Source: Alphaproteobacteria bacterium
Lineage (GTDB): Bacteria; Pseudomonadota; Alphaproteobacteria; JALCBB01
Length of the DNA: 32,856 nucleotides
Assembly (NCBI GenBank): GCA_028066985.1
Contig: JALCBB010000008.1
Location: 1-32,856 of the forward strand
Direction of reading: 5' to 3'
Shown here: piece by piece, positions 8,725 through 17,824 of the stretch
How the letters are laid out: every line of letters starts with the position of its first letter
Numbering within the stretch: the first letter of the stretch is position 1
The notes under the pieces: generated by a model
Seen by the model: only the letters and a program-made list of their open reading frames with translations
Told to the model about the DNA's origin: nothing
The model's database searches: none
Translations under genes and position numbers: made by a program

Positions 8725-11700
8725 TTGGTGCAGTGGGCGACGGCGGCGGCGAAGAAATTAAAACCGTCGCCGCGTTCGGGGGCTGGCTTTCCGTCGCGTT
8801 TAAGACCGGCGGCGACCGTCGTCCAGTCGTGTCTTTGACGGAAGAGTGCGGCGCGTTCGGGGTGCGGCATCATCGCCAGGACGCGGCCGGTCGCATCCAG
8901 GAGGGCGGCGGCGTCGCGCGGCGAGCCGTTCGGGTTGTGGGGGTATTCGCCTTCGGCGAGTTTGTCGGCGCGGGGCAGGGCGTACTGGAGGGCGATTTGT
9001 CCGTTGTCGGCGAGGCGGTTCCAGGTTTCGGAGGCGGCGATGAAGCGTCCTTCGCCGTGAGCGACGGGGAGGAGGAGTTTTTTGTCCGCGTTTGTCAGCC
9101 ACGGACTTTGCGCGGCGACGCCTGTCCGCGAGACTTTGACGAACGAGGCGCGCGATTCGTATTTGCGGCTCGCGTTGGGGGCGAGGGAGACGGCGCCGTC
9201 GCCGACGAGGCCGAGTCTGAGAAGGACCTGGCAGCCGTTGCAGACGCCGAGGACGAGGCCGCCGCCGGTGATGAATTCGGCGAGGGGTTTGCCGGCTTGA
9301 TTTCGGAGGAGTGTCGCGAGGGCGTTGCCGGCGCCGGTGTCGTCGGCGAAACTGAAGCCGCCGGGGATGACGAAGATGTGCGTGCTGTTGAGGACGGCTT
9401 CGGGGTTTTGGAGGAAGTCGCTGATCTGGATGAGAGTTGCGCGGGCGCTGGCGAGGCGGAAGGCGTACTGGGTTTCGTCTTCGCAGTTGAGGCCGAGCCC
9501 GGAGAGGATGTTAACCTGGACGGATGAGGGCGATGATGATGTCAAAGCCTTTGACAGAGACTTGGACAGCGACTTGCCGCCGTGGTGGTCGTCTGTTTTT
9601 GTCCCCTTAATTGAAGGGACTAATTTTATTTTTTTGCAGGCAGCGCCTGCGGGCGACAGCGGGTGCTGCTCGCTTGAGCCGCCGTCGTGACCCGTCTTGA
9701 TTTCCCGCCCACTAATGCCAGGAGCCGCGCTTCGGGGGGACGACGGCAATGGCAGTCCCTCCTCGCAAAGGTCTGACAAAGCAATTCGCGCCTCGTCTGT
9801 CTTCATCCGCACACGAATTTCAGCGTCCCCGATCACCTCGCCGAGGCGGGCAAACTCCACGCCATGACGCGACATCACACCCTCAAACTCTCCGCATTTA
9901 ATCTCCTCAACCGTGCAAAGAATCCGTCCGCTCGTCTCGCAGAACAACAAACCCGCGACACTCTCCGCAACAAACGACAGGTCGCACGACACGCCCAGAC
10001 CAGAACCCAGACACCCGCGCGTCAAACCCGCCGCCAAGCCTCCCCCCTCAAGCGCCAGCGCGCTCGCCGCCATTCCCCGCGCCTCGCCGAACGCCGAAAA
10101 CAACACATCGCTCGCCTCCAGATTCACCGCCGCGACTCCGCCCGTCTCGCCGTCCGCAAGCCCCGCCATCGCCGCATACTCGCTCCCGCCAAGTCTGCCC
10201 CCCTCACTCGCGCCAAGCACATAAATCACATCGCCCGCGCGCTTGAACTCCGGCGAAATCAATTCGTCCCGGTGATCCAGCACGCCGAGCGACGAAATCA
10301 GCAAAGTCGGCAAGGAAGCGATCTCGGTCGCGGCGCCGTTCTCGTCAAAACCGTCAAAGCGGTTGTGCATGCTGTCCTTGCCCGAAATGAACGGAACATC
10401 CAGCGCGGTCGCCGCGTCAAAACATCCGCGCGCCGCCGCCAGGAGCGCCGCCAGCGCCGCGCCGCCGTTGTCGGGCCAGCAGAAGTTGTCCAGCAGCGCG
10501 ACGCGTCCGCGCGCGACGCCCGCCGCGACAAGATGCCGCGCCGCCGTCTCCACCGCCGCCGCCGCCATCTCGTATGCCGAGAAGCGTCCGACCTCCGGCA
10601 GCAGCGACTGCGCCAGGACCGCCGCCGCGTCGCGTCCCGCTGTCGGACAGAACGCCGAAATCCCCATCCGCGCCGCGCCGCATAAAGGTCCGTACAAAAA
10701 CCCGCCGCGCACAGTGTGATCGTAACGCCGCGCGATCCAGCCGTGCGCGCGAAGATTCGGACGCCGCATCAGCGCCGCCCATTCGTGCGCGATACTCCGG
10801 CCGTCGCCGACCTTTAACTTCGCCGCGCCTGTCACCGTCGCCGTCGCCTCCTCCCCCGCCTTTAACTTAAGAGACGGAGCGCCGTCGTGCAGAAATTTCA
10901 GGTCTAACTCGCCGACCGTCTCGTCCTCGTATTTCAGACGCAGAACGCCGGAGTCGTTGAAGTGTCCGATAGCCCATGCCTCGGTCTCGTAGCGCGCGAA
11001 GACGGCGAGCGTTTCGGCGAGGCGGTCGGGACGGACGGCGAGCGTCATTCTCTCCTGACTTTCCGAGACCCAGACCGCCCAGGGCGGCAGTCCCGGATAT
11101 TTGCGCGCGACCCGCTCAAGCCGCACCTCGGCGCCGCCGCTCTCGCGCGCCATCTCGCCGACCGATGACGAAAGTCCGCCCGCGCCGTTGTCGGTGACGC
11201 TGCTGTAGACGCCGAGGTCGCGCAGTTCGCGCAGGAGCGCGTCGCCGAGTTTGCGCTGCGTGAAGGGGTCGCCGAGCTGGACGGCGCCGGCGGGCGAGCC
11301 TTCGTCCAGCGAGGCGGACGAAAAAGTCGCGCCGTGGATGCCGTCGGCGCCGACGCGTCCGCCCGCCATGACGATGATGTCGCCGGCGCGCGCGCGCTTC
11401 TCGTGGACAGCGCGTCCGTCGGCGAGGCGGCGCGGCGCGACGCCGAGCGTGCCGCAGAACACAAGCGGCTTGCCGCGCCAGGAGTCGTGGTAGCGCGTGA
11501 AGCCCTGCATTGTCGGGATGCCGCTGCAGTTGCCGCCGCGTTCAATGCCGGCGACGACGCCGCTCCGCATTGCGCGGGGCGCGGGAAGCCGCGAGGTTTT
11601 TTTGTCGTCGCGGAAGAGGCGCGTCTCCTTTTCGCTGTCATTTTCGGCGCAGGGCGGGAGACAGAATCCGTAGCGATTGGCGACGGGCTGCGCGCCGAGT

Positions 11701-12737
11701 CCGAAACCGATGCAGTCGCGGTTGACGCCGAGGATGCCGGTCAGCGCGCCCGCGAACGGATCCAGCGCCGACGGGCTGTTATGCGTTTCAACTTTGTCGG
11801 TGAGGATGTGATCGGCGTCCAGGGCGACGGCGCCGGAGTTGTCGTGAAACGCGGAGACCACGAAGGCGGCGGCGCCGAAGCGGTCGCGGGCGATGATGTC
11901 TTCGGTCGCGCGGCGGATGAAGTGTCTGAGGATGCCGTTTTCGGCTTCGGCGAGGGGCGCGGCGAAGGTGCGGTGCCGGCAGTGTTCCGACCAGGTTTGG
12001 GCGAGGGTTTCCAGTTCGGCGTCGGTGGGGCGGGTGTTTTTCGCGGCGAAGTGGTCGCGGACGGCGCGGAGGTCATCGGGCGAGAGGCCGAGCGGCCCGC
12101 GTCTTTCGTTTGTTTCGTCGTCCAGGATTCCTTCTCTGCCGAGCGCGGCGAGTTCACTGTCGCTGACATTGAGATTGACGCGCTGGACGCGATTGGAGTC
12201 GGCGAGGGTGACGGCGGGAATTTGAAAGCGCGATTTCGGTCCTCCCTCTTGCAGAAAGTCGGCGCGGGTGTGGATGCGGACGGCGTGGAGGAGCGGGTTG
12301 GCGTGATTGTCGGCGATGTCGCGGGCGTTTTGTTCGTCTTTGGCGAGCCAGAGCCGCGAACTGTGGACGGCGACGGACTTTTCAAGCCCTCCTGCCTGAA
12401 GAATCCGCGCCGCGACCGCGCCCGCCGTATCCAGGACGCCCGGAAGAAAAGAAACATCCACGACGAATCGCCAGCCGGGCAGAAGCGAATCGAGCGCACT
12501 GATGAATTTGTCGCCAGCGTCGCCATTCTTCGTCTCGCTGTGAATGAAAACTTGTTCACACAGCGGATCGGCGAGCGCGTATAACGCCGTTTTCTCCTCA
12601 GACGACAGCACTTGTTGTATAGATATAAGAAAAGACGAGAATTTTGCGTCAAAAATCCCCCGCGACACCTCCAATGTCGCCAAATATGAGGGAAAAATGC
12701 TCACTATTAAAGAGTGATTCGGGGTTGCCTCGGCCAT
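8709..12737 (-). CDS. purL: Phosphoribosylformylglycinamidine synthase, large fused form (PurS-like/PurL/PurQ)
   Basis: TLAQTWSEHCRHRTF, KVETHNSPSALDPFAGA, GKDSMHNRF, C-terminal glutaminase IPGGFSFADDTGAGN...VLGVCNGCQVL...MPHPERA; exact start uncertain. Confidence 0.9.
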   Translation of the reverse strand: MAEATPNHSLIVSIFPSYLATLEVSRGIFDAKFSSFLISIQQVLSSEEKTALYALADPLCEQVFIHSETKNGDAGDKFISALDSLLPGWRFVVDVSFLPGVLDTAGAVAARILQAGGLEKSVAVHSSRLWLAKDEQNARDIADNHANPLLHAVRIHTRADFLQEGGPKSRFQIPAVTLADSNRVQRVNLNVSDSELAALGREGILDDETNERRGPLGLSPDDLRAVRDHFAAKNTRPTDAELETLAQTWSEHCRHRTFAAPLAEAENGILRHFIRRATEDIIARDRFGAAAFVVSAFHDNSGAVALDADHILTDKVETHNSPSALDPFAGALTGILGVNRDCIGFGLGAQPVANRYGFCLPPCAENDSEKETRLFRDDKKTSRLPAPRAMRSGVVAGIERGGNCSGIPTMQGFTRYHDSWRGKPLVFCGTLGVAPRRLADGRAVHEKRARAGDIIVMAGGRVGADGIHGATFSSASLDEGSPAGAVQLGDPFTQRKLGDALLRELRDLGVYSSVTDNGAGGLSSSVGEMARESGGAEVRLERVARKYPGLPPWAVWVSESQERMTLAVRPDRLAETLAVFARYETEAWAIGHFNDSGVLRLKYEDETVGELDLKFLHDGAPSLKLKAGEEATATVTGAAKLKVGDGRSIAHEWAALMRRPNLRAHGWIARRYDHTVRGGFLYGPLCGAARMGISAFCPTAGRDAAAVLAQSLLPEVGRFSAYEMAAAAVETAARHLVAAGVARGRVALLDNFCWPDNGGAALAALLAAARGCFDAATALDVPFISGKDSMHNRFDGFDENGAATEIASLPTLLISSLGVLDHRDELISPEFKRAGDVIYVLGASEGGRLGGSEYAAMAGLADGETGGVAAVNLEASDVLFSAFGEARGMAASALALEGGGLAAGLTRGCLGSGLGVSCDLSFVAESVAGLLFCETSGRILCTVEEIKCGEFEGVMSRHGVEFARLGEVIGDAEIRVRMKTDEARIALSDLCEEGLPLPSSPRSAAPGISGREIKTGHDGGSSEQHPLSPAGAACKKIKLVPSIKGTKTDDHHGGKSLSKSLSKALTSSSPSSVQVNILSGLGLNCEDETQYAFRLASARATLIQISDFLQNPEAVLNSTHIFVIPGGFSFADDTGAGNALATLLRNQAGKPLAEFITGGGLVLGVCNGCQVLLRLGLVGDGAVSLAPNASRKYESRASFVKVSRTGVAAQSPWLTNADKKLLLPVAHGEGRFIAASETWNRLADNGQIALQYALPRADKLAEGEYPHNPNGSPRDAAALLDATGRVLAMMPHPERAALFRQRHDWTTVAAGLKRDGKPAPERGDGFNFFAAAVAHCTNYGQG
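9622..9734 (-). repeat. Type 1 arm of the dispersed element, embedded in frame in purL
   Basis: Reverse complement cgaagcgcggctcctggcattagtgggcgg...gtcacgacggcggctcaagcgagcagcacccgctgtcgcccgcaggcgctgcctgcaaaaaaataaaatt aligns along its length with the intergenic arm at 24184-24297. Confidence 0.88.
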
Positions 12738-12842
12738 TTTCCGTCTCTATTGTGTATCCATGGGAGATGGGTGACACCATCCCGTGTATCCTAAACTGTC
12801 CTGCGACACAGGGCAAAACACGACAAGGGGAGACCGCTCCGC

Positions 12843-14381
12843 ATGCTCGAACGATACACCCGGCCAAGGATGGCAGAAATCTGGTCGGAGGAGAACCGAT
12901 TAACCGCCTGGCTTAAGGTGGAACAGGCGGTCGCCGTCGCAAGCGCGCGGCATGGAATCATCCCGCAGTCCGCCGCCGACGCCATTGCGCGCTGCTCCCC
13001 TCCGGATCGTGCGCGTGTTAAAGAACTTGACGCCGTTCTTCATCACGATGTCCTCGCGTTCCTCGACGCGATTCGCGAAACCCTCGGAGACGATGCGCGC
13101 TGGCTCCACTTTGGAATAACATCGTATGACGCTGTTGACACTGCCAACTCGCTGCTGCTGCGCGAGGCGGGTGAACATATACTGGAAGGAATCGAAAAAG
13201 TCGCCGAGACGATTCTCGTCCGCGCGCGCGAACATCGCGACACTCTTACCATCGGTCGCACGCACGGGATGCACGCGGAAATCACAACCTTCGGACTCAA
13301 ACTCCTCGGACACCGCGGCGAATTTCTGCGCGCGCATGACCGTCTGCGAACCGCCGTCTCCGAAATCTCGCGTTGCGCCATTTCGGGAGCGGTCGGCACA
13401 TTTCCGCATCTCCCGCCCGAAGTGGAGTCGGATGTCGCCGAAATTCTCGGACTTTCCGTTGAGCCTGTTTCCACGCAGGTCATTCCCCGCGACCGTCACG
13501 CTTCTTTTATTTTCGCGCTCGCCCTGACGGCATCCGCCGTCGAGCGTCTGGCGGTGGAAATTCGTCACCTCCAGCGCAACGAGATCGGCGAGGTCGCCGA
13601 ACCGTTTACAGATAAGCAGAAGGGATCATCGGCGATGCCTCACAAGCGCAATCCCGTACTCAGCGAGAATCTCACGGGACTTGCGAGACTCATCCGCGCC
13701 CAGGTCGCGCCCGCGCTTGAGAACATTGTTCTCTGGCACGAGCGCGACATCTCTCATTCGTCCGTGGAGCGCGCGATTTTTCCCGACTGCTGCGCTCTGG
13801 CGGACTTCGCCCTTGCGCGTCTTGAGCGGATGATTTCCGGCCTTGAGGTCTATCCCGAAAAGATGGAAAAAAACATCGCGTTGAGCGGCAGACGGGTATA
13901 CAGCCAGTCGTTCCAGCTGGAGCTGAAGCGCGCCGGAATGACATGCGAGGACGCCTATCGTCTCGTTCAGCGTCACGCGTTCACCATTGACAACGGCAGG
14001 GAGTTCCTCGCCTCTCTTGTGGCGGACGACGAGGTTCGGGATAATGCAAATATATCAATGGAGGCGTTCGAGCGTCTGACCGATACGGATGAAATCCGCA
14101 GGCACCTGTATGCTCTTTTTGACGATCGCCTTGCCAGGCAGGTGTCATCAGACGACCATGCGCCCCGCGAGACCGGAACAACCGAAACGACCGATGTGAA
14201 AGTATCTTCGGTCGTTGAAGAAGAGGAGGAGACGAATCCATCATGGGAAACGAGCAACTTGCCTCGGTTGCACCCTCCTACGCCGAGTCGGGCGTCAGTC
14301 TCGTACGCGCAGAGACAGCCGCAGATATCGCCCGCAAAACCGCGGGGAAGCACAGACATCGCGGCGTCATCGAAGAGATAG
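12843..14381 (+). CDS. purB: Adenylosuccinate lyase
   Basis: MLERYTRPRMAEIWSEENR, TIGRTHGMHAEITTFG, GSSAMPHKRNPVLSENLTGLAR signature; C-terminal end overlaps purM. Confidence 0.92.
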   Translation: MLERYTRPRMAEIWSEENRLTAWLKVEQAVAVASARHGIIPQSAADAIARCSPPDRARVKELDAVLHHDVLAFLDAIRETLGDDARWLHFGITSYDAVDTANSLLLREAGEHILEGIEKVAETILVRAREHRDTLTIGRTHGMHAEITTFGLKLLGHRGEFLRAHDRLRTAVSEISRCAISGAVGTFPHLPPEVESDVAEILGLSVEPVSTQVIPRDRHASFIFALALTASAVERLAVEIRHLQRNEIGEVAEPFTDKQKGSSAMPHKRNPVLSENLTGLARLIRAQVAPALENIVLWHERDISHSSVERAIFPDCCALADFALARLERMISGLEVYPEKMEKNIALSGRRVYSQSFQLELKRAGMTCEDAYRLVQRHAFTIDNGREFLASLVADDEVRDNANISMEAFERLTDTDEIRRHLYALFDDRLARQVSSDDHAPRETGTTETTDVKVSSVVEEEEETNPSWETSNLPRLHPPTPSRASVSYAQRQPQISPAKPRGSTDIAASSKR

Positions 14382-15298
14382 GAGGCTTCGCCGCCCTCTT
14401 TGACCTCGCCGCCGCCGGATGGCAAAACCCGCTCCTCGTCGCCGCCTGCGACGGCGTCGGCTCCAAACTTGAACTCGCGCAAAACGCCGACACCGCCGCC
14501 GCCCACGAAGCCGTCGGACGCGACCTCGTCGCGATGTGCGTCAACGACCTCGCCTGCCGCGGCGCCGCCCCGCTCTTCTTCCTGGACTACATCGCCGCCG
14601 CCGTCATTGACGCGCCGCGTCAGAAGGCGCTGCTCGCCGGCGTCGCCTCCGCCTGCGCCGAGGCGGACTGCGCCCTCGTCGGCGGCGAAACCGCCGAACT
14701 GCCCGGACTCTACGCGCCGCGCGGCTACGACCTCGCCGGCTTCGCGGTCGGCGCCGTTGAGCGCGACCGCCTCCTGCCGCGCGCCGCCGAGATCCGCGCC
14801 GGACAGCCGCTCTACGCCCTGCCCGCGACCGGCATCCACGCCAACGGCTTCTCGCTCGTGCGTAAAATCCTGCGCGACAACAACATTGACTTTCACGCCG
14901 CCGCGCCCTTTGACGAGTCGCGCTCTCTTATTAACGCGCTGCTTGAGCCGACGCCGATTCTGGCGCGCGACCTGCGCCGCCTCGCCGCCGCGGAAGTCAT
15001 CCTCGCCGCCGCGCATATCACGGGCGGCGGAGTGATCGGCAATCTGCCGCGCGTCCTGCCCGACGACATCGCCGCCGAGATTGAGACGGAGCGCGTTCCG
15101 CGTCCGGCGGTTTTCTCGTGGCTTCAAAAAGCCGGCGACATCACCGAAGACGAAATGTGGCGCGTCTTCAACTGCGGACTCGCCGCCGTCGTCGTCTGCG
15201 CCGACGAGAAACGCGCGCGCGACCTTCCCGATTCCGCGTTTCGCGTCGGCACTTTGACCGCGCGCGACGGCGACGCTCCGCGCGTCCGCATCACATAG
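14243..15298 (+). CDS. purM: Phosphoribosylformylglycinamidine cyclo-ligase (AIR synthetase)
   Basis: PSYAESGVSL, LVAACDGVGSKLELA, DLVAMCVNDLACRGAAPLFFLDYIA, GGETAELPGLY, ITGGGVIGNLPRVLP. Confidence 0.95.
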   Translation: MGNEQLASVAPSYAESGVSLVRAETAADIARKTAGKHRHRGVIEEIGGFAALFDLAAAGWQNPLLVAACDGVGSKLELAQNADTAAAHEAVGRDLVAMCVNDLACRGAAPLFFLDYIAAAVIDAPRQKALLAGVASACAEADCALVGGETAELPGLYAPRGYDLAGFAVGAVERDRLLPRAAEIRAGQPLYALPATGIHANGFSLVRKILRDNNIDFHAAAPFDESRSLINALLEPTPILARDLRRLAAAEVILAAAHITGGGVIGNLPRVLPDDIAAEIETERVPRPAVFSWLQKAGDITEDEMWRVFNCGLAAVVVCADEKRARDLPDSAFRVGTLTARDGDAPRVRIT

Positions 15299-15310
15299 AC
15301 GGAGACGGCC

Positions 15311-15949
15311 GTGACCTTACAGAAAAAGTGCCGTGTCGCCGTTTTTGTTTCCGGCTACGGAGGCAACATGCGCGCCCTCGCCGCCGCCGCCCGCGCCGAC
15401 GACTACGCCGCCGAAATCGCGCTCGTCGCCTCGGACAACACAGACGCGCCCGCCCTTGACTACGCCCGCGCCGCCGGTCTTCCGGCCTGGGCGCGCGCCG
15501 TCAGCGGAAACAACAACGGCGCCGGCCGCGAGAACTGGGAACAGGAACTTCACGCGGAACTTGTCCGCCGCGACATTGAACTGATCGCGCTCGCCGGATT
15601 TCTGCGGATCCTTTCCGCGCGCTTCTGCGAGGAGTTGTGGCGCGACCGGATCCTGAACATTCATCCGTCATTGCTGCCGGCGTTTCCGGGCAGATACGCG
15701 CCGGTGCGGGCGATAGAGTCGGGCGCGCGCGAGTCGGGCGCGACGATTCACATCGCGACCGCGGAGGTTGACGGCGGTCCGATTCTGGCGCGCGCGCGCG
15801 TGCCGGTCGTTGACGGCGACACGCCCGGGAGTCTGCACGAGCGCATCAAGGAGCGCGAGCATGCGCTGTATCCGGTGGTCCTGGACGCGGCGGCGCGACA
15901 GCCCGACAGAGTGCCGGAACTCGCGCGCGATCCGATCGACTGGACTTGA
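15311..15949 (+). CDS. purN: Phosphoribosylglycinamide formyltransferase (GTG start)
   Basis: VAVFVSGYGGNMRAL, IALAGFLRILS, ILNIHPSLLPAFPG, ATIHIATAEVDGGPIL. Confidence 0.93.
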   Translation: MTLQKKCRVAVFVSGYGGNMRALAAAARADDYAAEIALVASDNTDAPALDYARAAGLPAWARAVSGNNNGAGRENWEQELHAELVRRDIELIALAGFLRILSARFCEELWRDRILNIHPSLLPAFPGRYAPVRAIESGARESGATIHIATAEVDGGPILARARVPVVDGDTPGSLHERIKEREHALYPVVLDAAARQPDRVPELARDPIDWT

Positions 15950-15952
15950 ATC

Positions 15953-17476
15953 ATGCGTGACGAATTTGACGACAACACCGCCGCCGAATCTGGCGGCGCC
16001 GTCGCCGTTTCCGAAGGTGACGACAACAGCGTCGCCGAATTTAATGACGACTCCGACGGCGACACGCTGCGCGAGGAATGCGGCATTTTCGCGATCAACG
16101 AAACCGACGCCGCTCCCGACTTCGCGGTGCTGGGACTCCACGCCCTCCAGCATCGCGGACAGGAAGCCGTCGGACTCGTGTCGCGCCTTGACGGCCGCCT
16201 GCGCGCGCGCCGCGGACTCGGCACGGTGGGACGCGTCTTTTCCAACGACAGCCCGCCGCCGCGCGGACGCGCCGCGCTCGGACACCTGCGCTACTCCACG
16301 GCGGGCGACGCGGAGGCGGCGAACATCCAGCCCCTGCTCGGCGAGACGCGCTTCGGACAGGTCGCGATGGCGCACAACGGCAACATCACCAACGCCGGAC
16401 TGCTGCGGCGGGCGTTATTGGAGCGGGGGATGCGTTTCGCGTCCAGCGGCGACACGGAGGTGGTGTTTCAGCGCGTGGCGGCGAGCCGCGCGGCGTCTCT
16501 TGAGGACGCCCTCGCCGACGCGGCGACGGAATTGCAGGGCGCGTGGTCGCTGGCTTTGCTGACGGAGCGGCGAATGGTGGCGATGCGCGACCCGCATGGT
16601 TTTCGTCCGCTGGTGCTGGGTCGTCTGAACGGCGCGGCGGTGGTGGCGTCGGAGACCTGCGCGCTGGACATCATCGGCGCCGAGCATGAGCGCGACATTC
16701 GTCCGGGCGAAATTCTTTCCATCTCGGACGACGGCGGCGAGGAGTCGCGGATTGTCGCGGCGACGGAGACAACGACAGTGCCGGAGCGCTTTTGCGCGTT
16801 TGAGTTTATTTATTTCATGCGCCCGAACAGCGCGTTCATGGGACTTGAGGTGTCGGCGGTGCGCGAGCGTCTGGGGGCGGAGTTATTTGAGGAGAGTCAT
16901 GTCGCGGCGGATGTTGTGGTGCCGGTGCCGGATTCGGGGGTTCATTCGGCGGTGGGGTATGCGGCGGCGTCGGGCTTGCCGTACAGCCAGGGGATTTTGC
17001 GGAGTCATTACACGGGGCGGACATTCATTGAGCCGACGGAGAAGATTCGTCATCTTGGGGTGAAGTTGAAGTTGTCGGTGAATCCGGCGAGCGTGCGGGG
17101 GCGGCGGGTGATTTTGATTGACGATTCCATTGTGCGCGGTACGACGATGCCGAAGATTGTCGCTTTATTGCGGCGCGCGGGGGCGGTGGAGATTCATGTG
17201 CGTGTGGCGTCGCCGCCGTTTCGGCGTCCGTGTCATTACGGGATTGACACGCCGTCGCGTGACGAGCTGGCGGCGCATCGTTTCGGCGAGGGCGAGTTGA
17301 ACGAGCGGATAGGCGGTGACAGCCTGTCGTTTTTGTCGCTTGAGGGTTTGTATCGTGCTTTGGGCGGGGAGCGTGGAGAGGGTCGGCGTTTTTGCGATGC
17401 TTGTATGAGCGGCGAGTATCCGACGGTTCTGGCGGACCTGGAGGCCGGCCTTCCCGTCGGCCGCATTCATAATTAA
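15953..17476 (+). CDS. purF: Amidophosphoribosyltransferase
   Basis: CGIFAI, ALQHRGQEAVG, AHNGNITNA, VVPVPDSGVHSAVGYA, VILIDDSIVRGTTMPKIV. Confidence 0.95.
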   Translation: MRDEFDDNTAAESGGAVAVSEGDDNSVAEFNDDSDGDTLREECGIFAINETDAAPDFAVLGLHALQHRGQEAVGLVSRLDGRLRARRGLGTVGRVFSNDSPPPRGRAALGHLRYSTAGDAEAANIQPLLGETRFGQVAMAHNGNITNAGLLRRALLERGMRFASSGDTEVVFQRVAASRAASLEDALADAATELQGAWSLALLTERRMVAMRDPHGFRPLVLGRLNGAAVVASETCALDIIGAEHERDIRPGEILSISDDGGEESRIVAATETTTVPERFCAFEFIYFMRPNSAFMGLEVSAVRERLGAELFEESHVAADVVVPVPDSGVHSAVGYAAASGLPYSQGILRSHYTGRTFIEPTEKIRHLGVKLKLSVNPASVRGRRVILIDDSIVRGTTMPKIVALLRRAGAVEIHVRVASPPFRRPCHYGIDTPSRDELAAHRFGEGELNERIGGDSLSFLSLEGLYRALGGERGEGRRFCDACMSGEYPTVLADLEAGLPVGRIHN

Positions 17477-17818
17477 GAGACAAACGAAGCGCGGCCCCTG
17501 GCATTAGTGGGAGTTAAATAAGAGACAGACGAAGTGCGGCCCTTGGCATTAGTGGGAGTCTGACTAAGACATTCACAATGTCGGCTCAAGCGAACCGCAC
17601 CCGCTGATGCCCGCAGGCGCTGCCTGCAAAAAAATAAATTAAAGATTAAATGGACTATTTAAGGGGTCAATTAAATAAATTGCTTTCTTATTAATTTTTA
17701 ATTTTTTTTTGCGGGCTAGCCCGCACCCGTCTGCTGGCATTGTTCGCTTGAGCCGCTGTTGTGAATGTCTTAGTCAAACTCCCACTAATGCCAGGGGCCG
17801 TGCTTCGTTTGTCCCTAT
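17477..17818. repeat. Dispersed inverted-repeat element, near full length (type 1 arm, AT-rich core, type 2 arm), preceded by a short extra arm fragment
   Basis: Arms gacgaagtgcggcccttggcattagtggg...gcaggcgctgcctgcaaaaaaa and ttttttgcgggctagcccgcacccgtctg...cccactaatgccaggggccgtgcttcgtttgtc; core taaggggtcaattaaataaattgc. Confidence 0.92.
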
Positions 17819-17824
17819 AATTAT

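Noticed and set aside
11334-12584. 416-aa plus-strand ORF opposite purL
   Set aside because: Shadow ORF in the antisense of a confidently identified purL.
17600-17730. GC stems next to A/T tracts as Rho-independent terminators
   Set aside because: On each strand the stem is followed by an A-tract or preceded by a T-tract, the wrong order for a canonical stem then U-tract terminator; a long-range fold could still matter.
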